Positions 44,379 through 56,042 of a stretch of DNA of 64,000 bases are shown here, in pieces. The stretch spans positions 213,342,751-213,406,750 of the forward strand of contig BTPG01000004.1 in NCBI GenBank assembly GCA_036245525.1, given 5' to 3'. Each line of letters begins with the position of its first letter. Within the stretch, counting starts at the first letter, position 1. The notes beneath the pieces were generated by a model that was given only the letters and a program-made list of their open reading frames with translations, was not told the origin of the DNA and searched no databases. Both the position numbers and the translations under genes were made by a program. This stretch comes from Semisulcospira habei (taxonomy: Eukaryota > Mollusca > Gastropoda > Semisulcospiridae).

Positions 44379-45600
44379 TAATGTACATTTAAACTGAATG
44401 GTGCTCTAAGCGCTTTACGGGATCAAAAATCACAGAACAAAAATTACAAGAAAGAAAACGCTACAATAAATGTTACAAAAACTAAAGTGACACATCAAAA
44501 CCTCACACTCACACATACACACACACACCGTTACAAGAACAGTTACTGCTAAAGATTGCTAACGCACTGAAAATGCATCTAGCTGTAGGCCTATGCATAC
44601 GAAAACAGATCTAGGTCTTGAGCAGTGATTTAAAAGCAGACAGAGTTGGGGCATGTCTGACATGGGCTAGACCCGGCTTCTTTCGCCTAGGAACCCTGAA
44701 AATACTGACGCGTGTCTGATGCTGAAAGGAGGGATGAGTCTTGAAGGCGTGTAAATATGAATCAGGTCAGACAAATATGGGGGGGGGGGGGGGGGGGGCA
44801 GAACCGGTAACAGCATTGTAACAAATGACAGAGACCTTGTACACAATTCTTTGAGATACAGGCAGCCAGTGCAGGTCAACAAGTAAGGGTATTATGTGCT
44901 CACGTTTCGGTACTCTGTAAATTAGTCGGGCAGAGCAGTTCATAACTCTTTGAAGTTTATCAAGAAGATTCTGAGGAACACAAGCCAAAAGGGAATTACA
45001 AAAATCAATGCGTGAAAGAACAAGGGAAGTAACAAGCGTTTTAGTTGCTTCGGTAGTGAGGTGTCGAATTGAACCGATCTTTCTCAATTTAAAGAAGGAA
45101 CATTGGCAAACCTTGTTGACATGCTCTCTCATGGGCAACCTATTGTCAAAGATAACACCAAGATTACGGGCCGACTCGGAAAAGGGGATACTGTTCTGAC
45201 CAACCCTGATCGAGTCTGACAGATGAGTGCAGGTTGAACAAGAAAATCTTAAGGCCTCAGTTTTGCCACTATTCATTTGCAATTTGTTCTGTGTGGTCCA
45301 ATTCTGAACGTCTGTGACACAGGGCTCTAATGACTGGAACATCTGACTAACATGTTTGCGTTGAGCACTGGCATACAGCTCTGTGTCATCAGCATAAAAT
45401 GGTGAGAAACAGAGTGACATAATTATGATGACACTAGATAAAGGCTGGGTATACAATGTGAAAAGTATCGGCCCCAAAACAGAGCCTTGGGGAACACCGC
45501 ACACAAGCTCAGTGGGATCGGACTCTATTCCCAACACTGACACTACGTGCTTTCTTCCCGAAAGAGATAAGACTCAAAAACGAGTAGAAGGAATAAACAG
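44341..45600 (-). mobile_element. CR1/L2-like LINE fragment, reverse transcriptase
   Basis: An open minus-strand frame from 45543 has CGVPQGSVLGPILFT, FYADDTELYAS, ARNLGVIFDNRL, SRIDFCNSLLA and LHWLPVSQRIVYK, the order and wording of CR1/L2-type reverse transcriptases. A G20 tract at 44778-44797 shifts the frame near the end (ILVCLTHIYT part). The 3' UTR ends GTAAAGCGCTTAGAGCACC and then (TTA)n, seen as TAA repeats at 44345-44384. The element is 5' truncated near a T10 run at 45602. Confidence 0.85.
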
Positions 45601-45827
45601 GTTTTTTTTTTGTAGTGCCTTGTACCCTCAGTGTGCCCCTTCTACTGCCTTTGTTTCTAGTCCGCCCAGTAGAAAAGGGTCCTCAGGCCGATGTCGGCCG
45701 CAGTGAATCCACACACGACAGGTCCAAGCACTTATCTTGAAATACTCAAAATAAGCTATAATCTCAATATACTCCTACACCCAAAGTGCAGGCAAAGAGC
45801 AGAGGCGGAAATATCCTCTGTTCACGG

Positions 45828-45828
<1 letters not shown>

Positions 45829-45889
<61 letters not shown>

Positions 45890-45892
45890 CAC
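45829..45892. repeat. (CA)n microsatellite
   Basis: CA repeat with one ACC interruption. Confidence 0.95.
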
Positions 45893-47344
45893 GAATAACA
45901 ATGTTACAGAAACCTGAAGGCTCATGCATGCATGGCTTTTTATCGGCAGCCGGGACAGATGGAATTGGGGCCCCGTGAATTGGGGCCCCGATGGCTGAGA
46001 GGTATTTATGAGCCTTGCAGGTTAAAAGAGAAAAAGTTAACCACTCTTTGCACTTGGCAATCATAAACACATAGTGTAATAGGACAGTTGGACAGAAAAA
46101 GTAGGGAAGTACTGGGCCAGTTGCCCGTCCATCATCTGTCCGGCTATTGTCCGTCGTAAACATTAAAGCCATTTACCGTTGTCACGTACTGCACCCCCTC
46201 CCCCTCCCCCCCAAAAAAAAAACAAAAAAAAAAAAACAAACAAAAAACACAAAAAAACAAACTGACCAAAAAACCCCAACAACAACAACAACAACAACAA
46301 CACACACACACACAATAAAAGACACACTTCTGCAGCAGTTGGTTACCAAACGATACATACAGGTTTAGCTATGGTTCATTTAGACACAGGACAATGCAGC
46401 TCAGCACAAGACAATCCAGACCAAAAAGGTGACTGCCAAGCGTGTAAATCTTGCTTTCTCTGTTGGGTATTGCTCAGCACAAGACGTCTTCAGTAATAGT
46501 ATTTGAATAGTGGGATTTCGTTGATAAGTTTCTGATCCGTATGGCATTAAAGCAGTTAACTGGTTTACTTGAGATGGTTTGCCGACCACTTCCGTGTTTT
46601 GCATGTTTACGGCAGCAAAGCACAGACACTGATACACTTTCACGCTGACAGAGCGGCGGTGCCGATGATGGGCGAAACATGAACTTTAGAACCTGCTTTG
46701 GATTCACCATGCACTGCACACAGACACACACACACACTCACGTGACTCACTCAAACACGCACGCACAGACACACACGCGCGCAAGCAAGCGATCTTGGGT
46801 GACTTGACTTCATGATTGGGCGAATTGTCTCCTGCCGCGGGCTACCTGACCCATTACTTTGGCGACTTGACTGCTTACTTCGGTAAGTTGACTCGTACCT
46901 TGGGCGAGATGGCGTATGGGTGAGTTGGCATATGGACGAGTTGACCGGCAACTGAACTTCATACCACGCTGCTGGCTACTAAGATGTGGCTGTTCTCTGC
47001 TGCACTCCACGTTGCCGAAACATTGTACCCGTGACTCAAGGACAGCTAGGATTCCATTCAGTGACGCTTCGTGACAGGGTTACGAATGATTCCATAGCTG
47101 CCCGCTTCAGTTTTCCCCTGTGCTCTCACTTGCAGGTTTTTAACAATGCTGAGTAACGCCCCTTGCATGCGGGGACTTTCGCTTATTTATTTCTGCATAT
47201 CAGCATGCAAGGTTTCAATTTAATCGTACCAATTATTGAACACTAGTTGAAACATTAAGAACTAAAGATAGTCTTGATAACGCTGAACAGAGTTTATGGT
47301 ATGTGAAAGATGAGACCGCTGAGAGTAAGTAGTATAAGAGTCAG
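45893..47344. other. Non-genic stretch
   Basis: An A-rich tract with CAA repeats lies at 46215-46320. Several small open frames have no recognisable motif. I see no gene. Confidence 0.4.
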
Positions 47345-47731
47345 TTAACCCATATCATCTGATTCATACTGAGGCTAAAAGCTTTCAAATTTGTACACTA
47401 CCTCAGGGCCGGATCACTTATACGTGTTGGGGAGGGTCCCAACAATTTTTTGGAGAAATTAACCACCTGAAGCAGAGTTTTTGTGTGCGGTTGTGCAAGC
47501 ATCAACAAAACGTGCTTGTCAAGGGGGGGGAGGGGGGGCCCATGGACCCCCTTCCACCCCCCTGTACCATATATGCAAGCTACATTATTGTACTTACTGA
47601 TAAGGATATAGACGATGGCTTTAGTTAAAGGGTGGTGCCAGAATAGCTTGGCGCCCGAGGCGCCAAGCTATTCTAACACGTCCTACCCTTGAATTATTTC
47701 ACACACTGGTCTATTCCAAATGATAAGGGTT
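47345..47731. mobile_element. TTAA-bounded A-core MITE with nested insert
   Basis: TTAACCCATATCATCTGATT and AAATGATAAGGGTTAA match the element at 716-920. The hairpin at about 47626-47694 has the A core. A 171-bp insert (47404-47574) with CAGGGCCGGATC and CCCCCCTG ends, hAT-like in form, interrupts it where the 716-920 copy reads CACTGCCATATGC. Confidence 0.82.
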
Positions 47732-47856
47732 AACTTAGGAGTAAGACTCATTTTCATGCACCGAAAATATACTATTTTTACGGAAAACGCGTTTCTTTTG
47801 TTTGATATGATCTGATTGACTGATACTGATTTGTAGTGCACAGCCTGTTACACATG

Positions 47857-47920
47857 CCCGCCGTGAGATGGCCTTAGTCGCCTGCTCGTTGTTAAACCCA
47901 AATAACTAACTAACTAACCC
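47857..47920 (+). mobile_element. 64-bp LINE 3' tail with target duplication
   Basis: The direct repeat TTACACATG lies at 47848-47856 and 47921-47929. The insert reads CCCGCCGTGAGATGGCCTTA ... GTTAAACCCAAATAAC(TAAC)n. It matches the 3' end of the LINE ending at 63096. Confidence 0.9.
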
Positions 47921-48129
47921 TTACACATGGTTAACCTACAATACAGTCCAGAAAAACTAAATTAACTTACATTCTTTGTGGGACCTCCCTGAAAGTAAAT
48001 TAGTAAGCCGTTAGCATAAAAGCCTAGCGCGGCGTGCTCTGTGGCTAAACGGAAGGTACACCTTTGGGAACCGACCATTCGCTCTGATGGCTAGGATTTA
48101 AGTGACTCGTCCATTAATTAAAGTAAGTT

Positions 48130-48345
48130 AGGGCTTTGACGTCCACAGCACTGGAGTGATCATGGACAGGCCTAACGGGCAGGTTATTGGGAAGGGGGGG
48201 GGGGGGGGGGGGGACAAGGATAGCTATTGCCTGTAGAATATGACCTGAACACTGATCAATTTGGCTGCACTGCAACTGTGCCACTTTGATTTACCAGGAC
48301 TTTCAGCGGACATGCTATCTGAACAAGCCTGTCATTTTGCATGGA
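48130..48345 (-). repeat. Dispersed SINE-like repeat, second copy
   Basis: It is the reverse complement relative of 34545-34745, here with a G18 run at about 48196-48213 inside. Confidence 0.7.
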
Positions 48346-49365
48346 CTCGTTGGGATGGCTTGGGTTTATATAGGCTGGCCAATGGTTTAAAGTACCTTAG
48401 TCAGTCCCAGTCATCCCCTAATTTTGCACTCCCCTAAATAACACTACTAGACACTTGCTGCACATTCGCCATTAACACAATTTTTTTTAAAAAAAACATC
48501 AGGACATCAGCTGTCTCATTTACTGGCTATGAACCTGATTCCTTACCAACCCCACATCCAAGCACAGCCGAAAACTGGCACGCACCTCATATCACCTATC
48601 CGCACGGTAACTCAAACTAGGCCAAAAAAGAGTCCACTGGTTAAGCCAAGGCTGGTACGACTGAAGAACTTTTTTGTAAAATGTGGTAAAGAGCGGTGTT
48701 TTTCGGATTTAAATTGACAGTATGTCCACCTAAAAACCAACACTTACAGAAAAATTAATTTCAAAACGAATAATATACTGTTAATACTTCCACCTGTGAG
48801 AGCAGGTTATACAATTAATGTCTTCTGAAAGAGAATAATTAGAAAAACTGGCTTAATTTGATCATATTTATCACCATATTATGTCCATCGTAAAAACCAA
48901 CATTTTCAAGAAGGGCCAGATTTAATTATTTGCTGCTGGAAATCATTGGTTTCTGCATTCACATTAATTAATTTCACATGTCCACATACCATTACCAGAT
49001 ACATCAAAACTAACCAGTGCCTAAAATATGCCTATTTTAAATACATCTCTGTTGTTACTTTTGGTACAAATGACCTTTTGTCACAGGCTCATATATACAT
49101 CTCTTTTTTTTTTTAAAGTATAGAATGCATATAACTGACAATTTGATTCATACTCAAGAGTTTTTTTTTATTTTTTATTTTTACTGATGTCCCAAAATGC
49201 ATGCAATTTATGTTAGCAAGATCTCCCTGCATTTTATGCACATATAGCCTATTTCAGACTGTTATGTGAAACTTGTATATTTTTTAAAAAGAAGAAATGT
49301 TGCCACAGCAGGCCATCTTCAGTATTGCAAAACTTGATCTTGAGGCTTTATGTTCTCTGTGCAGC
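48346..49365. other. AT-rich non-genic stretch
   Basis: No exon, repeat family or RNA gene is recognised. Confidence 0.4.
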
Positions 49366-49577
49366 TTAACTCAATAAGCCCCAATGCCCTGCAGCAGGAG
49401 ATTGATTGATTGATAGTTCAAGTGTAATGCCAGATGAGCTTGGCGCCTGAAGGCGCCGAGCTAATCTGGCACTACCCTTGAATTATCATGGTCAATCCAC
49501 CTCCTGCAACTGGTACATAGTCTTTAAGTAACACTTCCAAAATTTGGGAAATGCACCCATGGGGCTAAATGGGTTAA
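49366..49577. mobile_element. TTAA-bounded MITE, variant A core
   Basis: TTAACTCAATAAGCCCCA and TGGGGCTAAATGGGTTAA are inverted ends. The hairpin (about 49409-49504) has several mismatches (AGATGAGC against GCTAATCT), so this copy is decaying. Confidence 0.85.
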
Positions 49578-49879
49578 GGAAAGAATGGGACAGTATTTAC
49601 GCTACCCAATACGTTGTCATACTACTAGTATTATAGGCTTATGAGGTTCAAGCAGTGCCTGAGTTTTTGTTTTTGTGCATGATGCTTGTTTTGTTTTTGG
49701 TCCTCTTCTTTGCCATTCCTTTGCCGTTAGAACTTATTTTCTCTGGTGCACCATGGCATCTGCAACATAGCACCATGATAGTTGATACTCAGTTTCAAGT
49801 AGACCAAACCTGACTGGTTTTTTTGATACTCAGTTTCATGTAGACCAAACCTGACTGGTACAAGTTGTAAATTACAGGT

Positions 49880-50037
49880 ATTCATTTCCCCAAAACAAGG
49901 GTAGTGCCAGATTAGCTTGGCGCCAAGCTAAATCTGGCACTGCCCTTGAATTATCATGGTTGATCCATCTCCTGCAACAGTCGTTGGATGACGCCTCTAA
50001 AATTTGAGAAATACGTGCGCCGGGACAAATGAGTTAA
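49880..50037. mobile_element. Partial variant A-core MITE
   Basis: CAAGGGTAGTGCCAGATTAG pairs with CTAAATCTGGCACTGCCCTT. The right edge is CAAATGAGTTAA (50034-50037). The left outer end is missing. Confidence 0.7.
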
Positions 50038-50087
50038 CATATCTGGTGAGGTAAACACACTTGGAGCTGACTATGTAACATTTGTAG

Positions 50088-50214
50088 GGGATGGATTTAC
50101 CATGATAATTCAAGGGTTGTGCCAGATTAGCTTGATGCCGGTCGTGCCAGATTGGCTTGGCACCAAGCTATTCTGGCACTAAGCTTGAATTATCATGGTT
50201 GATCCATCTCCTGC
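50088..50214. repeat. Variant A-core hairpin with a duplicated inner part
   Basis: GGGGATGGATTTACCATGAT pairs with ATCATGGTTGATCCATCTCC. The phrase GTGCCAGATTAGCTTG is repeated as GTGCCAGATTGGCTTG near the loop. Confidence 0.75.
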
Positions 50215-50771
50215 TGTAGTGCATCATGGATAAAACAATGGCTTAATCTTCACCGTGCTTCCTGGGTCTTGGAGGACCCAGGAGGGTGTTTAATTGCAAA
50301 TATTTCATTAACTACTGGGAATATTTAAGTGAAATTTTTTAAAATGCTCCAAGGTCATAAAAGACTACATTTTACCAAAATATGTTAATAATTGATGGAG
50401 ATAAACAATGTCTGAATTTTTCATACAAACAAAATAATGATGGTGTGGGTTATCACTATGCAGGACCCCATACTGTTTAAAGAGCGAGTGTGGTGAGTAA
50501 ATATGATGTTGGTCCTCAGTTTGTGAAGAGTCAAAGAGAGAGAATTGCATCTCACCCAGATTTGTCCTTCGTTTGTTTGTATGTTTGTTTTTCTTTTGTT
50601 TTAATTTTGAAGTGTGTCAAAGTCCTTGCAAAACCGACCAGTTTCTTGGAAATGGTGAACTTTCACCTATAGTTTCTGGGGGAAACAGAGAAGTTTCAGG
50701 CCATTTTCTCTCCACCATGGTGACTAAGAGTACAAAGGATGCTTCCGGTGATATGTACTAAAGTGTTAAAA

Positions 50772-51040
50772 AGTATAGGCCCTGTTGGACCCACATCATC
50801 GGGACAGGGATAACCATTAAATCACTTTTTGAAAAATATGGGTCTTGTAGGACCCACATCATTGTGACAGGGATAACCAGTTAAATCGCTCTTTGAAAAG
50901 TATGGGTTCTGTAGGACCCACACCATCGGGACAGGGATAACCAGGTAAATCACTCTTTGAAAAATATGGATTCTGCAGGACCCACACCATGAGGACAGGG
51001 ATAACCAGCTAAATCGCTCTTTGAAAAATATGGGTCCTGT
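50772..51040. repeat. 64-bp minisatellite, about four and a half units
   Basis: Units begin AATATGGGTC(C/T)TGTAGGACC and end AATCGCTCTTTGAAA. Divergence between units is moderate (about 10%). Confidence 0.93.
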
Positions 51041-51147
51041 AAAATCCACATCGTGGTTTGTGTGTAGTCCAAAGTGTGATCCAGTGAAGGTTAAAGCAAT
51101 TGTAAAATGCTTGAAAATCTGATGTTATGTTTCTTTTCAACCAGACA

Positions 51148-51335
<188 letters not shown>

Positions 51336-51364
51336 ATGTTTAACTTGTATTTTGTGTTGATCAG

Positions 51365-51504
51365 GCGGCTTGGTTTGAGTGTGAAACGACCGAGGGCTCC
51401 TGGTCACCACTGTGGACACACGATGGAGTCGCATGACCCACTGGTGACAGATGTGAAGATAAAGATGGATGAGAAAGAGAAGACTTGGACAACACCAGAA
51501 GATG
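51365..51504 (+). CDS. Candidate host exon with a start codon
   Basis: It follows a pyrimidine/T-rich stretch and GATCAG and ends GATG|GTAAGA, a good donor. GC content rises above the AT-rich flanks. An ATG at 51423 in the context ACACGATGG gives [20 protein letters not shown] and then TWTTPEDG in phase 1 at the donor. The upstream part would be 5' UTR. No domain is recognised and no partner exon is found downstream, where LINE sequence begins at about 51780. It may be a first coding exon of a gene lying beyond this window, or chance. Confidence 0.35.
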
Positions 51505-51678
51505 GTAAGATATTGTTACAAACTGCTGGTATTTCATTAGGGAGTGCATTTTACTACATGTACTTTTCCTTGCATCTCAAGATGTTGACCAACAACAAAA
51601 ATGCCACACTAGTGCATGCTGTTTTTTTCTGGCTTTGAATATTACTGAATGGCAACAAAAAATTCTGTGTATCTGCAT

Positions 51679-51776
51679 TTTAACTCCTTATGCCCTGAGG
51701 ACAAAATTATCACATTTTTATAGATATCCTCTGAGGTCTCTATCACAGTCCAGGAGTCAGATCAACCATGATAATA
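51679..51776. mobile_element. Left part of a TTAA MITE cut by the RTE element
   Basis: It begins TTAACTCCTTATGCCCTGAG and reaches the arm start GATCAACCATGATAAT, then gives way to LINE sequence. Confidence 0.6.
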
Positions 51777-54718
51777 GAAGGTTGGTGTCAGAAGGTTGGG
51801 CAAGTCCTTAGGACTTGTACGGGGAGTTAGGCGTCCCGCCCACCACAGTCTCGGGCAGATGGGGCCCATAAGCCTTCGATGGCAGCCCATCTAGGAGAAT
51901 GAAAACTCTGAATCAAAACCTCCACTGCCTTGTGGTCATATCATGACATGAAAAAGCTTCAGGAGTAAACCTCGTGGAAAAATCCGGAGTCGGAGCCCAT
52001 AAGGCAGTCCGTCGTTGCATTCAACTTCGTTCTGGCAGCTCCTGCGACGGTGCTGGTCCCAAACTGTAATGGCTCTGCCGTTCCTTTGGATCTATCAGCG
52101 TCGTGGAGAGTGGGGACGTGCTGCGTGTCCTCCATATCACACCGCCCAGGCTTGCATCCGAACAGCGTTCACCTTACAACTACAACCTGGAGAAGACACT
52201 CCAGCTTCGCCTATATGGCGTAGGCACAACACGGGGAGCAGCAGATACCGGTTATAAGCCATCGCTCAATTGGCATAGAGCGCAGCGCCAAGGGTTGCTC
52301 CCGACGGTGGGAGAGATTCTCAGATCTCGCTGGGCAGCCCCCAGCCAGTAAGGTGCTGTCCCGCCACAGTCTGCTTTCTTCATTGGGTGCATGGAGATTA
52401 GGAACCATCCGAACAGCAGATCACAACCTCGCACCAGGCAAGAACAGTAGAGAAAGAAAGAGACCAACTCTAAAACTGGGAAGAAGGAGGCCAGCTCTAA
52501 AACTGGGAAGTTGGAATGTCCGGACAATGTTGACTGGACTTTCCAAAAACCTTGACATCAGCGATGCCAGGAAAACTGCTGTCGTCAACGACGAACTCAA
52601 GAGATTCAGTGTAGACATAGCCGCCCTTCAGGAAACTCGGCTAGCGGATGCTGGCACACTAAAGGAGAAGGACTATACATTAAATTGGCAGGGGAAGAGT
52701 TCAGACGAGTGGAGAGAGTACAGAATAGGCTTTGCAGTGAGGAACTACATGCTGAGTAAGGTTGAACTAGGCAGCAAGGTCTCAGAGCGACTCCTCACTC
52801 TTTGCCTCAACACCACTGAGGGCCCCGTTATCCTTGTCAGCGCGTACGCACCGACACTGCTTGCCACGGCAGATGCCAAAGATGAGTTCTATGAGATCAT
52901 CACAACTATCATCAGGAGTGTCCCAAGCAAGGAACAGATTGTTATCCTTGGCGACTTCAATGCCAGAGTAGGTGCAGACCACGACTCCTGGCCTTCCTGC
53001 CTCAGCCAGTTTGGTGTGGGCAAGATGAACGAGAATGGGCAGCAGCTGCTTGAGATGTGCATCACCAACTCCTACTTGAAAACCAAGACTTAGCACAAGG
53101 TCTCCTGGAGACACCCACACTCCAAGCAATGGCACCAACTGGACCTGACCCTGGTCAGGGGCGCCAACTTGAACGTTCTCCACACATGCTGCTACCATGC
53201 GACACAGACCATTCTTTGGTGTGTTGCAAGATCAGGCTGCAACCAAAGAAGTTTCATTGCAACAAGCAGCTCGGGAAACCTCGCATCGATGTCAGCAAAA
53301 TGTCCCAACCCGACCTCATGGAGTAGTTTGCAGAGGCCTTCCAGAAGGAACTTGAAACCTCACAGCCCGGTGTCTCTGATTGTGCCCCAGAGAAGTGGGA
53401 AGCCCTGCAGGACACCATGCACCGCACAGCCTTGGCCACCTTTGGGAAGAGGACCTCGAAGGCACAAAACTTGTACGAGGGAGATGTCCCCCATCATCGT
53501 AGCCAAGCAAACTGCCCTTGCTGAGTACAAACGGTCACTCAGCAAAAAGAACCTGCAGGTTCTCAGGGCTGCCAGGAGCAAGGTCAAACAGACTGCCAGG
53601 CATTGTGCCGACTACTGGACAGAGCTCAGTGAGAACATCCAGATTGCAGCTGTTACAGGTAACATCAGAGGAATGTACGATGGCATTAAGAAGGCATTAG
53701 GACCAACCCAAAACAAGATGGCCCCCCTCAAATCCTCCACCTGGGAAGTTATTACGGACAAAAGGCCAGCAGCTGGAGATGGGTGGAACACTATTCTGAT
53801 CTCTACTCCAGACAAAACGTCGTGACCCCATCAGCTCTTGACGCCATCGAGTGCCTGCCTGTAATAGATGAGCTAGATGCAGTGCCAACAATAGAAGAAT
53901 TCAGCAAAGCCATTGGCAGCTTGGCTTTATGCAAAGCCCCAGGCATTGATGGGATCCCCCCTGGATTTGATCAAGAACTGGCAGGCCACCCTCCTTCTGC
54001 CCCTGCATGAGGTCCTACTCCAGTGCTGGCAGGAAGGAGAGGTACCACAAGACGCCCACTAGGCACTGGCCTCCACGTGGCGTGGGTGGGTAGTCTCCTC
54101 AGTCACTGACTGAGTGGGCTAGCAGAGGAGTGCCATCTTTGTCCAGGATTAAAACTTGATGTCAGCAGATATGTTGTTCAGTCTTTTTCACTGGTCCGGT
54201 TTTTGAGGAGCTGTGCTACCATGTTGGATTGGTCCTTAAAAATACTCGTGAGCTTTTGGTCCTTTGGATCCCAAGTGTTTGCCGTGCTTGGAGACCCGTG
54301 TCGGGGTAGACGAGGATCCTGGTGGCTGAGGTTCCCTTTGGGTTGCGACTCACTGGTGCCAACACTCCACTTTGGCCTTGACTTCTACCTAAACGGGAGG
54401 CTAGTCGTACTGGCCTAGTCAAAAGGCTCTTGTCACGTCGAGCCCTATCCAACTGTTGACATGCGGGTTGATATACGGAGCACCATGCTGTAGACTCAGC
54501 TGCTGATTAGGTGCTTTACGCCAGTATTCCCCTGCATTCAACAGTGTGATAGAAGGCGGTGGCTCAGAGGGTTCAGTCGGGCTTACCCCCTTGAGTATAT
54601 CTTTTGGGCAGTCTCCATTGTGCGTCGGCTGAAGACCCGCCGACAGTTGCACTTTCCTTGTTGGGCTCACTGGCGGGCGGGGACCCCCGGGGGATGAATA
54701 TCTCAACTATTATAATAT

Positions 54719-56042
54719 GGAAAACACAAAAAAACAAAAACAAAAAAATAAACTTGCACAGAAGCGGCACATAGCCACCAACATTGAACATGACAGTGAC
54801 TCGGACTGTGATGAAGCGACGCCTCAGACGTCAGCCGTATGGCCTTGCTTCCTCATTGTCCATAGCAAGGTGAAGGAGAAACCTGTTTCCAAGCTACATC
54901 CTTTTCTGGTGGGGGAGACCCTCAGGAGCCGTGTTGGCAGGCCTGATGCCCAGCGCCTCAGGTCTGGTGACTTGCTGGTAGAGTGCCGTACCCGGGCACC
55001 AAAGATCAAGCTTTGGCAGAACTGTCAGAAGATGAACTTGTACGGAACCTTAAGTCTCACGGGGTGACTTACGTCAGGCGCTTCCAGGCGAGGTGGTGGG
55101 AAATCCGTCTCCCTACCATCATCCTGACGTTCGGCACCCCCACCCCTCCTACTCCCATCTGGGGAGGTTACTACACCTTGAAAGTGAAGAAGTACGTCCC
55201 TCTCCCCCTCCAGTGCTTTAAGTGCCAAAAGTATGGCCATGGGCAGAAGACATGCTGCCAGGCAGAGGCTTCATGCAACCGTTGCACTAAGCCCGGACAC
55301 TCTACTGAGTCCTGTACAGCCAACCCGCTGTGTGTGAATTGCCAGGGGGTGCATATGGCTTCGGATAAGAAATGCCCTCATTGGATATCCGAGTGCAAGA
55401 TTCAGCAGGTGCGTGTGGAGAACTGGTTGAAGGCCCTGGTGCAGCTGCGGCTGCCCCAACCTCTAACATCTCTGTGTATACTTTCAGTGCAGCGGTGGCA
55501 TCAAGCGCCCCACCAAAGACTTCTCATGTCAAACCCCAACTTCTTGGTTGGGGGCGGAGCCTCGGCTCCTCTCTCCCCTGGAGAGTAACCCTCCTTCGGT
55601 GGTGACGAGGAGCCAGAGAACGCAGAAGGCGGACACTGCCGGTCCGGTAGTGCCGCCCTCTGTTGCCCCTAAGCCTCAGCCCCCACCCAAACCTGTTAGT
55701 TTGTCAACTCCAAAGGCTTCTGGCTCTGGTCAGCCTTCTAAGTCCGCTACTTCTAGCAGCAGGAACGCTGCCCAGGACCAGAAGTCTAAGAAATCTATGG
55801 GGCCGCTGTGCGCACGGGCCCAGAAGGGGAACACTGATGTCCCCCTTCAAAACAAATATGCTGCATTGGAGGAGCAGATGGAGGGAGTGGAAGTTGTCGT
55901 TGCTGATGCTGCGGCCGCTCCACCCCCTTCATCTCCGAAGAACCAGAGGAGGCCCGGGAGCCGGCCCCCCTCTGTTTCTTCAACTCCTTCCAAGGCAAAG
56001 GAAAAAGGGGGTAAAAACTCTTCACCCCCAAATAAGACATAA
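54719..56042 (+). pseudogene. LINE ORF1 (gag-like, three CCHC-type knuckles)
   Basis: From an ATG near 54717 the protein starts with a Lys/Gln-rich stretch, shifts frame near 55030 and 55480, and ends Pro/Ser-rich at the TAA of 56040-56042. At about 55212-55390 are CFKCQKYGHGQKTC, CNRCTKPGHSTESC and CVNCQGVHMASDKKCP, the knuckle series of I/Jockey ORF1 proteins that bind the element RNA. Frameshifts make it inactive. Confidence 0.85.
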
